The position numbers and the translations under genes are program-made. Shown piece after piece: positions 25,258 through 34,956 of a stretch of 64,000 bases of DNA. Under the pieces are notes generated by a model, which was given only the letters and a program-made list of their open reading frames with translations, was not told the origin of the DNA and searched no databases. This DNA is from Paenibacillus sp. FSL R7-0345 (GTDB lineage: Bacteria; Bacillota; Bacilli; Paenibacillales; Paenibacillaceae). The stretch lies in assembly GCF_038595055.1 (NCBI RefSeq), contig NZ_CP152002.1, positions 576,501-640,500 on the forward strand, written 5' to 3'. Every line of letters starts with the position of its first letter. The stretch's first letter is position 1.

Positions 25258-25466
25258 AAGGATACCAAACCGGATGATTAAAGAAATTTTTAAGTTTCCG
25301 GCATTGTGATACATATCCTTTTGTTTTCCCCGTTTGTCATCTTATCAAAATTCCTATCAAGCACCTTTCTTTTCATTTTACTTCTTTGGATACACTTCTT
25401 TTCGGAATCTGATTCACTTAACCTCATTTATTCCATTTTTTATCCATATGTCAAGGAGGCTCTTCC

Positions 25467-26630
25467 ATGAAGAAAAAAGAAATGGTAGCCATGCTATTGG
25501 CGGGAGGCCAAGGGAAAAGGCTGAAGGGATTGACCAAATCGCTCGCCAAGCCCGCTGTGTATTTTGGAGGAACCTACCGGATTATTGATTTCCCCCTGAG
25601 CAACTGCTCCAATTCGGGGATCGATACGGTCGGCGTGCTGACGCAATATGAGCCGCTTGTCCTGCATTCATACATTGGCGTAGGCAGTGACTGGGATTTG
25701 AACCGTAAGGATGGCGGTGTATTCGTATTGCCGCCGCATGAACGGGAAAACGGAAGCAGCTGGTACCGCGGAACAGCTGATGCCATCTACCGTAATCTGA
25801 AGTTTGTAGACCAGTTCGATCCGGAGCATGTGCTTATTCTGTCCGGCGACCATATCTACAAAATGGATTACAATGCCATGCTGCAGTATCACAAGACAAG
25901 AAATGCGGACTGCACGATTTCCGTCATTGATGTCCCTCTGGAGGAGGCCAGCCGTTTTGGCATACTCAATACCGAGGAAGACCTGAAAATTTACGAATTT
26001 GAGGAAAAACCCGCTAATCCGAAGAGCACACTGGCCTCGATGGGTGTATATATTTTTAAATGGGAAGTTCTGCGCAAGCATCTGCTGGAGGATGGCGAGA
26101 AGCCGGATTCCTCACATGATTTTGGTAAAGATATTATTCCGCTGATGCTTGAGGACAACAATTCCCTGTATGCTTATCCTTTTGAAGGATACTGGAGAGA
26201 CGTAGGTACGGTAACGAGTCTGTGGGAAGCGAACATGGATCTGCTGAGCGACCATCCTCCGCTGAATCTGAATGATCCGAACTGGCGCATTTTTACCCGC
26301 AACCCTAACCAGCCTGCACAATATGTGGCTCCGGAAGCCAAAGTGTCGAGCTGCATTATCAATGAGGGCTGCATTGTGCGCGGGGAAGTCAATCATTCCG
26401 TGCTGTTCTACGGTGTGGAAGTGGGCGAAGGCAGCGTCATTACCGACTCTGTTATTATGCCCAAGGTGAAGATCGGCAAGAACGTGAGAATTCATAAAGC
26501 AATCATAAGCGAAAATACAGTAATCGAAGATTATATGGAGATCGGCAATGACCGGGAGAATGAGAATGAGATTCTGCTGATCGACAATCGTAGCAAAAAG
26601 CGCAAAACAGTTGCAGCCAAAACCATATAA
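25467..26630 (+). CDS. glgC: Glucose-1-phosphate adenylyltransferase catalytic subunit GlgC
   Basis: A 387-residue nucleotidyltransferase that makes ADP-glucose for glycogen. The N-terminal [22 protein letters not shown] motif (about residues 9-30) is the phosphate-binding loop, [11 protein letters not shown] and [12 protein letters not shown] complete the active site, and EGYWRDVGT follows. The C-terminal 100 residues form the left-handed beta-helix. It starts at ATG with AAGGAGG upstream, and glgD follows about 20 bp after. As in Bacillus, GlgC and GlgD probably form a heterotetramer. Confidence 0.95.
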   Translation: MKKKEMVAMLLAGGQGKRLKGLTKSLAKPAVYFGGTYRIIDFPLSNCSNSGIDTVGVLTQYEPLVLHSYIGVGSDWDLNRKDGGVFVLPPHERENGSSWYRGTADAIYRNLKFVDQFDPEHVLILSGDHIYKMDYNAMLQYHKTRNADCTISVIDVPLEEASRFGILNTEEDLKIYEFEEKPANPKSTLASMGVYIFKWEVLRKHLLEDGEKPDSSHDFGKDIIPLMLEDNNSLYAYPFEGYWRDVGTVTSLWEANMDLLSDHPPLNLNDPNWRIFTRNPNQPAQYVAPEAKVSSCIINEGCIVRGEVNHSVLFYGVEVGEGSVITDSVIMPKVKIGKNVRIHKAIISENTVIEDYMEIGNDRENENEILLIDNRSKKRKTVAAKTI

Positions 26631-26651
26631 TTATAGAGGACGGTGACCGCG

Positions 26652-27755
26652 ATGAAAGAGCTTATGGGCGTAATCAATCTTGATCATGAACTGGACAAAT
26701 TAAACGAATTAACCTATTTCCGCTGCGGGGCGGCCGTGCCTTTTGCCAGCCGTTACCGGCTGATCGACTTCGTACTGTCTAATATGATGAGGGCGGAGCT
26801 GGAGAGTGTCGGATTGTTTGTCCGCCGCAAATACCGTTCGCTGATGGACCATCTCGGTGACGGCAAGTCCTGGGATATGAACCGCAAGCACGGGGGGCTG
26901 TTCATCCTGCCTCCTGACTGGAACGATCCGACTGATACATCAATCGGCGATCTGCAGCATTACCATAACAACCTCGACTTTTTCAAAAGAGCATCCGCCA
27001 AGTACATTGTTTTCTCGGGCAGCCAGCATATTAATACGGTTGATCTGCAGGACGCTTTCCAGTATCATCTGGAAAAAGGAGCCGATGTCACGCTTGTCTA
27101 CAAGGCGACCGACCAGCTTCAGCCTGAGCATGACCCTTGTCTGCGGCTTGAATTAAATGAAGATAATCTCGTAACAGAGATTCATCAGGAGAAACATCAT
27201 CCCAATGTGTATCTGGACATCTTCATCATGGAGAAGAAATTGTTCCTGGAGCAGGTGGAGTATTGCATAGCGCACGGGGAGAGCTTTTTCTTCCGCGATG
27301 TGATCCAGAAGAACCGGGCGAATTTCAAAATCGCCGGCTATGAATATAAAGGCTACCATGCCGTAATCAATTCACTGGAGAGCTATTACAAGAATAGTCT
27401 TGAGCTTCTTAAACAGGAGAATTATCTGGGTCTGTTCAAAGAAAATCCGGTACAGACCAAGATCAAATATGAAGCGCCGACCCGTTATCTGGACAGCGCC
27501 AACGTTACTAACTCCCTGGTCGCCAACGGCTGTGTAATCGGCGGAACCGTCGAGAACAGCGTGATTTTCCGGGGCGTGCAGATCCGTGAGGGTGCGAGAA
27601 TCGTCAATTCGGTCATTATGCAAAAGTGCGTCATTGAAGCGAATGCGGTAATCGAGAATGTCATCATGGATAAGGACGTGCATCTCAGCAAAGACAGGAT
27701 ACTCGTAGGGGATAGCAAGCGTCCGTTTGTCATCGCCAAGAGCAGCAAAATTTAA
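26652..27755 (+). CDS. glgD: GlgD, regulatory-type ADP-glucose pyrophosphorylase subunit
   Basis: A 367-residue GlgC paralogue. The N-terminal phosphate-binding loop is degenerate (MGVINLDHELDKLNELT instead of GGxGxRL), which is characteristic of GlgD, a subunit that is catalytically weak alone but stimulates GlgC. The conserved SRYRLIDFVLSNM and the C-terminal beta-helix hexapeptide repeats are present. The ATG at 26652 follows GGTGA; a GTG at 26643 would add three residues. Confidence 0.92.
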   Translation: MKELMGVINLDHELDKLNELTYFRCGAAVPFASRYRLIDFVLSNMMRAELESVGLFVRRKYRSLMDHLGDGKSWDMNRKHGGLFILPPDWNDPTDTSIGDLQHYHNNLDFFKRASAKYIVFSGSQHINTVDLQDAFQYHLEKGADVTLVYKATDQLQPEHDPCLRLELNEDNLVTEIHQEKHHPNVYLDIFIMEKKLFLEQVEYCIAHGESFFFRDVIQKNRANFKIAGYEYKGYHAVINSLESYYKNSLELLKQENYLGLFKENPVQTKIKYEAPTRYLDSANVTNSLVANGCVIGGTVENSVIFRGVQIREGARIVNSVIMQKCVIEANAVIENVIMDKDVHLSKDRILVGDSKRPFVIAKSSKI

Positions 27756-27861
27756 CCCCAGGATCAGCTGGACTGCGTAAGCATGCAGTCCGGCTGGTCC
27801 TGAATTTCCATAAAGGCCATGTATCTCACAAAAATACACATCCGACTGGAGGAACCTGCTG

Positions 27862-30291
27862 TTGTTTAACGACAAAGAAAGCTTCAAGAAGGTATTCCGC
27901 GAGACACTTATCGGAAAACTGGGCAAACCGCTGGAAGAAGCATCGAATGGTGACGTGTACAAAATTCTGGGCAATATGATCCGTGAAAATGCGGGGAAAA
28001 ACTGGGCTGAAACGAATCACAAATATAAGATCAGCCAGGAGAAGCAGGTTTATTACTTCTCCATGGAGTTTCTGATCGGCCGGCTGCTGGGCAATAACCT
28101 GCTGAATATGGGTGTGCTTGAGGTAGTACGGGATGGTCTGCAGGAGCTGGGCTTTGATCTGCGCGAGGTGGAGGAGGACGAAGCAGATGCAGGGCTGGGC
28201 AATGGCGGCCTCGGCCGGCTTGCCGCCTGTTTTCTTGATTCACTGGCCTCCCTGCAGTATGCAGGCCATGGCTGCGGCATCCGTTATAAATACGGCTTGT
28301 TCGAACAGAAGATTGTTGACGGCTATCAGGTAGAGCTGCCTGATTACTGGCTGCAGAACGATAATGTGTGGGAAGTGCGCCGGGAAGACAAACAGGTGGA
28401 GGTCCGCTTCTGGGGCCGGATTGAGACCCGTGAGGAGAACGGCGAGCTGGTTTTTGAACATAAGGATTATGAGGCAGTGCGTGCGGTACCGTACGATGTT
28501 CCGGTTATCGGCGCTGACCGCAAGCATGTCAATACGCTGCGCAACTGGAGTGCCGAGTCAATCACCCCGGCTTCCCGGATGTCCGGCTCGCTTGCCGGCT
28601 CGGATTACCACAAGTTCCTGGAGTACAAACGCTCCGTGGAATCCATTTCGGAATTCCTGTATCCGGACGATTCGCAGTATGAGGGCAAGCTGCTCCGGCT
28701 GAAGCAGCAGTACTTCCTGTGCAGCGCCGGCGTGCAGAGTATTCTGCGCACCTTCAGCAAGACCGGAGCGCCAATCGAAGCACTGCCGGACAAAGTAGCG
28801 CTGCATATCAATGATACTCACCCGACACTGCTTATCCCTGAGCTGATGCGGATTCTAATGGATGTGCACGGCCTAGGCTGGAATACAGCCTGGGATATGA
28901 CAACCCGGATGGTCTCCTATACGAATCATACCATTCTCAGCGAGGCGTTAGAGAAATGGCCGATGAACATGGTAAAAGAGCTGCTGCCGCGGATTTTCCT
29001 GATTATTGAGGAGATCAACGCCCGGTTCTGCGGTGAGCTGATGAGCAAATACCCCGGTGACCAGAACCGGATTAACCAGATGGCGATTATTCATGATGAT
29101 CAGGTACGCATGGCCAATCTGGCGATTGTGGCCAGCCACAGTGTTAACGGAGTGGCCGCGCTGCATACGGAGATTCTGCAGAAGCGTGAGATGCGGCTGT
29201 GGAATGAGATGTACCCGCACCGGTTCAATAACAAGACCAATGGCATTACGCACCGCCGCTGGCTGCTGCACGCCAATCCCGAGCTGGCCGGCCTGATCAA
29301 TGATTCTATCGGGACACGCTGGATTCATCATCCGCAGGAGATGATCGGGCTAATCAAATACTGTGAGGATGCTTCCTTTCAGGAGCAGGTGGCTGCAATC
29401 AAGAGGCGCAACAAGCTGCGCCTGGCCGAATATATCACCAAGAAGCACGGCGTTCAGGTCGATCCGGATTCGATCTTCGATGTGCAGGTCAAGCGGCTCC
29501 ATGCTTATAAGCGTCAGCTGCTGAACATTCTGCATATTATGCATCTGTATAACCAGCTTAAGGATAACCCGTCTATGGATATGGTGCCGCGCACCTTTAT
29601 TTTCGGAGCCAAAGCAGCCCCAAGTTATCATTTGGCTAAACGGATTATTAAGCTGATCAATACGGTAGCTGATGTAGTGAACAAAGACCCCGACATTAAG
29701 GGTAAGATCCGTATTTTCTTCCTTGAAAATTATTCAGTCTCCCTGGCGGAGAAGATTATTCCTGCCGCTGATGTAAGTGAGCAGATTTCTACGGCCAGTA
29801 AGGAAGCTTCGGGTACCGGGAACATGAAATTCATGATGAATGGTGCACTGACCATCGGAACGATGGACGGGGCGAACGTCGAGATGCATGAAATGGTCGG
29901 CGACAACAATATGTTCCTGTTCGGGCTGCGGGCAGAGCAGGTCATGGATTATTACCAGTTCGGCGGATACCGCTCCCGGGACATCTATTATGGTGACGGA
30001 CGAGTGAAGGAAGTACTGGATCAGCTGGTTACTCCGGGACCAATCTGCTGTCATACCCAGGAATTCGATTCGCTGTACCAGTCGCTGATTGACAATAATG
30101 ATGAGTTCTTTGTGCTTAAGGACTTTGCAGGCTATGTAGAGACTCATGTCAAAATCGACCTCGCTTACCGCAACCAGCGTGAATGGCTGAAGAAGTCGAT
30201 CGTCAATATCGGACACTCCGGCAAATTCTCCAGTGACAATACGATCAGCCGCTATGCAGCTGAAATCTGGAAAATCAATCCGGTCAGATAA
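27862..30291 (+). CDS. glgP: Glycogen/maltodextrin phosphorylase GlgP
   Basis: An 809-residue GT35 phosphorylase that releases glucose-1-phosphate from glycogen chains. Conserved blocks include YYFSMEFLIGRLLGNNL (about residue 55), GNGGLGRLAACFLDSLA (about 113), HINDTHP (about 315) and the pyridoxal-phosphate lysine in EASGTGNMKFMMNGALTIGT (about 655). The start appears to be TTG with GGAGG about 9 nt upstream. The gap of about 100 bp after glgD includes a GACTGCGTAAGCATGCAGTC-like hairpin. glgA and glgB are not adjacent. Confidence 0.95.
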   Translation: MFNDKESFKKVFRETLIGKLGKPLEEASNGDVYKILGNMIRENAGKNWAETNHKYKISQEKQVYYFSMEFLIGRLLGNNLLNMGVLEVVRDGLQELGFDLREVEEDEADAGLGNGGLGRLAACFLDSLASLQYAGHGCGIRYKYGLFEQKIVDGYQVELPDYWLQNDNVWEVRREDKQVEVRFWGRIETREENGELVFEHKDYEAVRAVPYDVPVIGADRKHVNTLRNWSAESITPASRMSGSLAGSDYHKFLEYKRSVESISEFLYPDDSQYEGKLLRLKQQYFLCSAGVQSILRTFSKTGAPIEALPDKVALHINDTHPTLLIPELMRILMDVHGLGWNTAWDMTTRMVSYTNHTILSEALEKWPMNMVKELLPRIFLIIEEINARFCGELMSKYPGDQNRINQMAIIHDDQVRMANLAIVASHSVNGVAALHTEILQKREMRLWNEMYPHRFNNKTNGITHRRWLLHANPELAGLINDSIGTRWIHHPQEMIGLIKYCEDASFQEQVAAIKRRNKLRLAEYITKKHGVQVDPDSIFDVQVKRLHAYKRQLLNILHIMHLYNQLKDNPSMDMVPRTFIFGAKAAPSYHLAKRIIKLINTVADVVNKDPDIKGKIRIFFLENYSVSLAEKIIPAADVSEQISTASKEASGTGNMKFMMNGALTIGTMDGANVEMHEMVGDNNMFLFGLRAEQVMDYYQFGGYRSRDIYYGDGRVKEVLDQLVTPGPICCHTQEFDSLYQSLIDNNDEFFVLKDFAGYVETHVKIDLAYRNQREWLKKSIVNIGHSGKFSSDNTISRYAAEIWKINPVR

Positions 30292-30310
30292 TCGGCAGAG
30301 CTACACAAAG

Positions 30311-30352
30311 AGGCCGCCACAGCTTCAGGGGATCCCTGATCTGTGGCGGCCT
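30311..30352. terminator. Inverted repeat between convergent genes
   Basis: A perfect 12-bp stem (AGGCCGCCACAG) with an 18-nt loop separates glgP and the GAF-protein gene. Only weak T-runs flank it. Confidence 0.55.
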
Positions 30353-30369
30353 TAAGTGTGCCGTATTGT

Positions 30370-30849
30370 CTACAGCACTGCAGAAATCATGGCTGCGAAG
30401 CGCTCCAGAAAACGCCGCTCTTCATCATCAAAGCGGTGCTTGAGCGGGCTGTCGATATCGAGTACTCCGATAAGCTGATCATCCTTGATCAGCGGGACTA
30501 CGATCTCGCTGTTTGATGCGGCATCGCAGGCGATGTGCCCCGGGAAGGCATGGACATCGTCTACCACAAGCGTCCGCCGTTCTGCAGCGGAGGTTCCGCA
30601 GACTCCACGGCCCAGCGGAATGCGGATGCAGGCCGGCAGACCCTGGAACGGGCCGAGAACCAGCTCTGTGCCGTCGAAAAGGTAGAATCCGGTCCAGTTG
30701 GTATCCGGCATAGAAAATTTAAGCAGCGCTGAGGCATTGGCCAGATTGGCTATTGCACTTGGTTCGCCGTCGATCAGTGCTGCAAGCTGTGACAATACGG
30801 ATTCGAACCGTTCACTGCGTGTCCCGTCATAGGGCATTGCCTGAAACAT
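30370..30849 (-). CDS. Free methionine-(R)-sulfoxide reductase (GAF domain)
   Basis: A 159-residue single GAF domain protein. Three cysteines stand at the positions diagnostic of fRMsr (E. coli MsrC, B. subtilis YtsP group): Cys74 in LPACIRI, Cys84 in GVCGTSA and Cys108 in GHIACDAASNSEIVVP. The enzyme reduces free methionine-R-sulfoxide using a disulfide relay recharged by thioredoxin. It starts with ATG after GGAAGGTGA. The gene is monocistronic and convergent with glgP. Confidence 0.9.
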   Translation of the reverse strand: MFQAMPYDGTRSERFESVLSQLAALIDGEPSAIANLANASALLKFSMPDTNWTGFYLFDGTELVLGPFQGLPACIRIPLGRGVCGTSAAERRTLVVDDVHAFPGHIACDAASNSEIVVPLIKDDQLIGVLDIDSPLKHRFDDEERRFLERFAAMISAVL

Positions 30850-31057
30850 GAAGCATCACCTTCCTGTACCTTGAATCAGTAATGAAATATAACTGTAATT
30901 AACAACATAGTACAGGGGGACTCGGATCGTCAAGTATTACCGTATATTTGAATAAATCACAATAGGACCCTTATCTGGAGCTGTGATAATGTTTCCGCAT
31001 CCCCCTGTCAGGGTAATGCTTAATATATCATAGGCTCTTGGCCGGAAGGAGTGGAAT

Positions 31058-31354
31058 ATGCGCGCCGATGTACAGAACTTGTTTATAGGAATCCATATGC
31101 TTTATATTGCACATGAAAGAGATTTAACCTTGTCGGATACGTTGCCGGAACTTGAAAGCCTTGGATACCGGGTGGCGGAACGCGAAGTGAAGCAGGAGCT
31201 GGAGCGGCTCACCCAGGAAAACTTCCTGACTGCCCATGGCGATGCATTCAGCATCACCGGTACGGGATTGGAAGAGTTTAAACATATTCAGAAGAAGCTT
31301 CAAGTAGTATGCTCTGAGGTGCTTACTCCGGCTCAAGCAGCGGCAAAAGCCTAA
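31058..31354 (+). CDS. Hypothetical small winged-helix-like protein
   Basis: A 98-residue protein, not recognised. The predicted pattern helix-helix-helix-strand (SLGYRVAEREVKQELERLTQENFLTA, about residues 35-60, then FSITGTGLEEF) resembles a winged-helix or Pad R-like fold, and one Cys lies near the C-terminus. It has a good AAGGAG site. A role in regulation is only a guess. Confidence 0.6.
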   Translation: MRADVQNLFIGIHMLYIAHERDLTLSDTLPELESLGYRVAEREVKQELERLTQENFLTAHGDAFSITGTGLEEFKHIQKKLQVVCSEVLTPAQAAAKA

Positions 31355-31426
31355 GGCCGTTTCCGGCTTGGGGCGAGCGCAGGCCATAGGAGTTTATGCA
31401 GGAATGTGAAACGTTTATACAAGCAA

Positions 31427-31476
31427 TGAGCAGCGTCAGTATCAGGGCGGACTTCCGCCCGGTGTGGCGCTTTTTG
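31427..31476 (+). terminator. Possible intrinsic terminator
   Basis: A GGGCGGA/TCCGCCC hairpin nested in a GCG...CGC stem, ending in TTTTT. It lies in a 229-bp gap that otherwise shows nothing. Confidence 0.45.
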
Positions 31477-31583
31477 TCATGTTCAGGCTGGCCGGGAATA
31501 TCAGGACGGCTGATTTTCTGTTCTGCTCGGGAAATCCTTACATATCATGTATACTTATATAGAATCGAAAGGGGACGGATAGG

Positions 31584-32159
31584 GTGTATATGTGCGGCGG
31601 AATGACTCCGGTGTTGCGGGGAACAAGAATAGAGCTGCAGGCAATTGCTGCTCCTCATGCGGCAGCACTGTATGAGATCTGGACTCATCCGGCCGTTGGC
31701 CCTTGGCTCAATGCCCCGCAGCTGGCCTCGGCCGCTGATGCTGAACAGCTGATTGAGCTGCTGCTGCAAATGTCCCGGGAGGAAGAAAGCCTGCGCTGGA
31801 GTATCGCTCTGCAGGGCGGCAGGATCATCGGCAGCTGCGGCTTTAACCAGTGGCAGCTGGCTGGAGCATTCCGGGGAGAGATCGGCTGCGAGCTGTCGCC
31901 TGCCTTTTGGGGTCAGGGTTATATGCGGGAAGCCATGGAGCTTATACTGGACTTCGGCTTCGGCACAATGGGGCTCAACCGGATCGAAGCCTTATGCCAT
32001 CCCGGCAATGTCCGGGCAGCAGGGTTGTTCAGTGGGCTGGGCTTTTCACAGGAAGGGCTGCTGCGCCAATACCGGCATACCGGTGCCGGTTTTCAGGACG
32101 CGGTGCTGTTTGCCCTGCTTCGCAGTGACAGACAGAAGCGGCTTGCAGGAATGATTTGA
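31584..32159 (+). CDS. GNAT-family N-acetyltransferase (RimJ/RimL type)
   Basis: A 191-residue acetyltransferase with the N-terminal LRGTRIELQAI strand, an ELSPAFWGQGYMREAMELIL acetyl-CoA loop (about residues 100-120) and LNRIEALCHPGNVRAAGLFSGLGF, all typical of the RimJ/RimL group that acetylates protein N-termini or small amines. GTG start with AAAGGGG about 9 nt upstream; the in-frame ATG at 31602 is possible. Its stop overlaps the start region of the MFS exporter gene by 4 bp, suggesting co-expression. Confidence 0.85.
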   Translation: MYMCGGMTPVLRGTRIELQAIAAPHAAALYEIWTHPAVGPWLNAPQLASAADAEQLIELLLQMSREEESLRWSIALQGGRIIGSCGFNQWQLAGAFRGEIGCELSPAFWGQGYMREAMELILDFGFGTMGLNRIEALCHPGNVRAAGLFSGLGFSQEGLLRQYRHTGAGFQDAVLFALLRSDRQKRLAGMI

Positions 32160-33697
32160 GACAAAACAAAGAGAGGATCTGGATTTCATTGAGTACACCA
32201 GGAGCAACAGAGCGCAAGCTTATTTTAACCGGGGTCCTGCTGGCTACCTTTTTGGCAGCTATTGAAGGTACCGTTACCGGGCCTGCCGGACCGGCAATCG
32301 TCGGCGATTTTCAGGGCATCCAGTGGCTGAGCTGGATTTTTACCGCTTACCTGCTGACTATGGCTGTGACAACGCCGATCTTCGGCAAGCTGAGTGACCT
32401 GATTGGCCGCAAGCCGGTATTTCTGGGGGGCGCGGTTGTATTTCTGCTTGGTTCACTGCTGTGCGGAATTTCGCAGAGCATGGGCCAGCTGATCCTGTTC
32501 CGGGCCATTCAGGGTATCGGGGCAGGTGCACTTATTCCGATGACTTTTACAATTATTGGAGATATATACAGCATTAAAGAACGGGCTAAGACGCAAGGGC
32601 TCCTGAGCTCTGTGTGGGGAATTTCCTCGCTTGTGGGTCCGCTGCTGGGCGGCTATGTGGTGGATTACCTGAGCTGGCGCTGGGTATTTGTGTTTAATCT
32701 GCCGTTTGGCCTGCTATCACTTCTGTTTATCGCCCGTTACCTGAAGGAAGAGAAAGTAAAACGTGCCGCGAAGATTGATGTAGCGGGTGTACTGCTGTTC
32801 GCGGCAGGTGTAAGCGCGCTGCTGTTCGGCCTTACCGCAGGCGGGCAGAATCTGGCCTGGACCTCTCCGCTGCTGATTGGCCTGCTGGCCGCGGCGGTTA
32901 TTTTGCTGGTAATGTTCCTGTTCGTGGAACGGCGTGCACCGGAGCCGATGCTTCCGCTGTCGCTGTTCTCTATCCGCAATATTGCCGTCTCCACGGGCGC
33001 CAATCTGCTGGTCAGCACCTTGATTATCGGCCTGTCCACCTATGTGCCGCTGTGGGTGCAGGGTGTATTCGGCAAAAGTGCAGCACTCTCCGGTCTGCTG
33101 CTGGCACCGATGTCTGTCGGCTGGACGCTCGGCTCCATTGCCGGGGGGCGGATGATTCTGCGCGCCGGATCACGCCGGACAGGCATGCTGGGCCTGTCCC
33201 TGATTGCCGCTGGTGCGATAGGACTTACGTTTATGACTGCAGATTCCTCGCAGCTGATGCTGCTGGTCCTGATGCTGTTCTGCGGTGTGGGCTTCGGCTA
33301 TGCATCTACCGTATTCACCATCATCGCCCAGTCCTCTGTCGGGCATGAGCAGCGCGGCGCCTCGACGGCGCTGAATACGTTCACCCGTTCACTCGGCCAG
33401 ACGGTTGGCGTTGCAGTGTTTGGCTCCTGGCTAAACCTGAGCATAGCCAGACTGCTGGCGGATCAGCCCGGTGCCGCGGTTAGCGGGGCGGATATCAACA
33501 GCCTGCTTAACCCGCACGGCGGCAGCACGTTAACCGGAGATGCCTGGAACAGCCTGCATGGGGCGCTCGAAGGCGGCCTGCATTCACTGTTTATCATTAT
33601 GGCTGTACTAGCCGTCGTGTCGCTGGTTATTTCCTCCGGCCTGCGCCAGGGGGTACCTTCGCTAGGTGAGGAGAAGACTAAGCTGAAAGAAGCGTAA
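32156..33697 (+). CDS. DHA2-family multidrug exporter (EmrB/QacA type, MFS)
   Basis: A 513-residue protein with about 14 spans. Motif A appears as GKLSDLIGRKPVF (about residues 75-87), motif C as GISSLVGPLLGGYVVD (about 160-175), and the AIEGTVTGPAGPAI segment in span 1 carries an acidic residue typical of DHA2 drug/proton antiporters. The TTG at 32156 overlaps the GNAT stop; the TTG at 32189 would give a more usual N-terminus (MSTPGATERK). Substrates are unknown. The MarR gene downstream is convergent and may or may not control it. Confidence 0.88.
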   Translation: MRQNKERIWISLSTPGATERKLILTGVLLATFLAAIEGTVTGPAGPAIVGDFQGIQWLSWIFTAYLLTMAVTTPIFGKLSDLIGRKPVFLGGAVVFLLGSLLCGISQSMGQLILFRAIQGIGAGALIPMTFTIIGDIYSIKERAKTQGLLSSVWGISSLVGPLLGGYVVDYLSWRWVFVFNLPFGLLSLLFIARYLKEEKVKRAAKIDVAGVLLFAAGVSALLFGLTAGGQNLAWTSPLLIGLLAAAVILLVMFLFVERRAPEPMLPLSLFSIRNIAVSTGANLLVSTLIIGLSTYVPLWVQGVFGKSAALSGLLLAPMSVGWTLGSIAGGRMILRAGSRRTGMLGLSLIAAGAIGLTFMTADSSQLMLLVLMLFCGVGFGYASTVFTIIAQSSVGHEQRGASTALNTFTRSLGQTVGVAVFGSWLNLSIARLLADQPGAAVSGADINSLLNPHGGSTLTGDAWNSLHGALEGGLHSLFIIMAVLAVVSLVISSGLRQGVPSLGEEKTKLKEA

Positions 33698-33813
33698 TAC
33701 CGGCTGTATATGGCTGTATGATTAAGTTAGACTGTATAAGTAGATACAGGACGATTTCCACCGTGATCAGCTGTGTAGAGCTTACTTAGAGCTTGCACTC
33801 CTTGCATTCACTA

Positions 33814-33892
33814 AACTAAGTGACTTTTTTCCACTTACTTATCGTAAATGCTGATAAGAGAGGAAAATAAGTAGCGAAAATCCACCTAAATG
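33814..33892. repeat. Dispersed repeat family A, second cluster
   Basis: Two copies, AACTAAGTGACTTTTTTCC-ACTTAC at 33814-33838 and AAATAAGTAGCGAAAATCC-ACCTAAATG around 33864-33892, belong to the family described at 2765-3006. The rest of this 411-bp gap holds only a terminator. Confidence 0.6.
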
Positions 33893-33989
33893 TATTGAGC
33901 TTAAGCGCAAGTAGGAAATCCGAGGATAAAAGTAGACGAAAGCCCAATCCTTTCCTGGCTGTATGTATCCACGCTCCTCATTTAAAAAG

Positions 33990-34029
33990 AAACGGCTGCA
34001 CTGTCCATAAGGACGCTGCAGCCGTTTTT
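33990..34029. terminator. Terminator between the exporter and MarR genes
   Basis: AAACGGCTGCA and TGCAGCCGTTT form an 11-bp stem with an inner GTCC/GGAC pair, followed by T. It may serve both strands. Confidence 0.75.
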
Positions 34030-34108
34030 GTGTATTGATGTTTCAGTGAGAGTCGGTTTAGCTGAAAGGGATAGTGAATGAATTCACTATCTCTGCTTTA
34101 GCTGTAGG

Positions 34109-34576
34109 CTACTTGCGGGGTAGCGGGGAGAGCTTCTCGGCCTGCAAGCCCATCTTCTTGAGCAGGACAATCATTTGTTCCTTCTCTTCGTCATTCAGTC
34201 CGCTGAAGGCCAGGTGCAGGCGCTCCGAATATTTCGGATACATTTCGCTCATTAGCTGTTCGCCTTCGGCAGTCAATTCAGCGAAGATTACACGGCGGTC
34301 ATTGGCACAAGGCTTGCGCTGCAGGTAGCCGCGTTCTTCAAGCTTATCAATGACATAGGTAACATTGCCGCTCTGCAGCAGCAGCTTGGCACCAATCTGC
34401 TGAATCGGCTGAGGTCCTTTATAATACAGAACCTCCATGACAGCAAAGGCAGTAGGATTAAAGCCTTCAATCTTGCTTCCGGTAACGGCATGCTCGTTAA
34501 TGCTCTTGAAAGACTTGGCAAAAACCCGGTACAAATGCAGTGTTAACTGAGTGTCGCGTTCATAGGATTGTATCAT
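34109..34576 (-). CDS. MarR-family transcriptional regulator
   Basis: A 155-residue winged-helix regulator. The recognition region (QPIQQIGAKLLLQSGNVTYVIDKLEERGYLQ) and wing (KPCANDRRVIFAELTAEG) are clear. It resembles the HosA/OhrR-like group but has only one Cys (in the wing), so redox sensing is uncertain. The ATG at 34576 follows GGAG; an upstream ATG at 34609 has no binding site. A perfect TACAGG-N4-CCTGTA palindrome lies 33-48 bp upstream. Confidence 0.85.
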   Translation of the reverse strand: MIQSYERDTQLTLHLYRVFAKSFKSINEHAVTGSKIEGFNPTAFAVMEVLYYKGPQPIQQIGAKLLLQSGNVTYVIDKLEERGYLQRKPCANDRRVIFAELTAEGEQLMSEMYPKYSERLHLAFSGLNDEEKEQMIVLLKKMGLQAEKLSPLPRK

Positions 34577-34608
34577 GCTTCTCCACCCTCTATCGTTATC
34601 GTTAGTCA

Positions 34609-34624
34609 TACAGGTTGCCCTGTA
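34609..34624. promoter_or_regulatory. Palindrome upstream of the MarR gene
   Basis: TACAGG-TTGC-CCTGTA is a perfect 6-4-6 inverted repeat in the size range of MarR-family operators. Confidence 0.4.
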
Positions 34625-34864
34625 CGTAAGGAATCATGGACCCGGTTGCACCATTTATTTGTGTAGTTACCTTGAGATATCCTTACAATACGGCAAACAA
34701 GGGATCAAGAACATGTGATTTGTCACAATGAGCACACTTTTAATTATTAAAAATCAAACAATTTTTTGACGGTGACTCATTTTTGGGCAAAAGAGTGTCA
34801 AATTCGCATGATATGCCCGGCTGAAGCAGATTTACGGCCCCGTACAGCAGCCCGCAAGTAATGT

Positions 34865-34920
34865 TTGAAGTGTCTCAGCCATTGTACGTATAATGGTAGA
34901 AAGCCCGGAACATTTCCGGG
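34865..34920 (+). promoter_or_regulatory. ecsAB promoter and leader hairpin
   Basis: TTGAAG (34865-34870), an 18-bp spacer and TATAAT (34889-34894) form a promoter. A CCCGGAA-CAT-TTCCGGG hairpin follows in the leader (34904-34920). The remaining 380-bp gap holds AT-rich DNA with no recognised element. Confidence 0.55.
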
Positions 34921-34956
34921 ATAACGTTGTATTCAACATTAGGAGATGGAAGCGGT

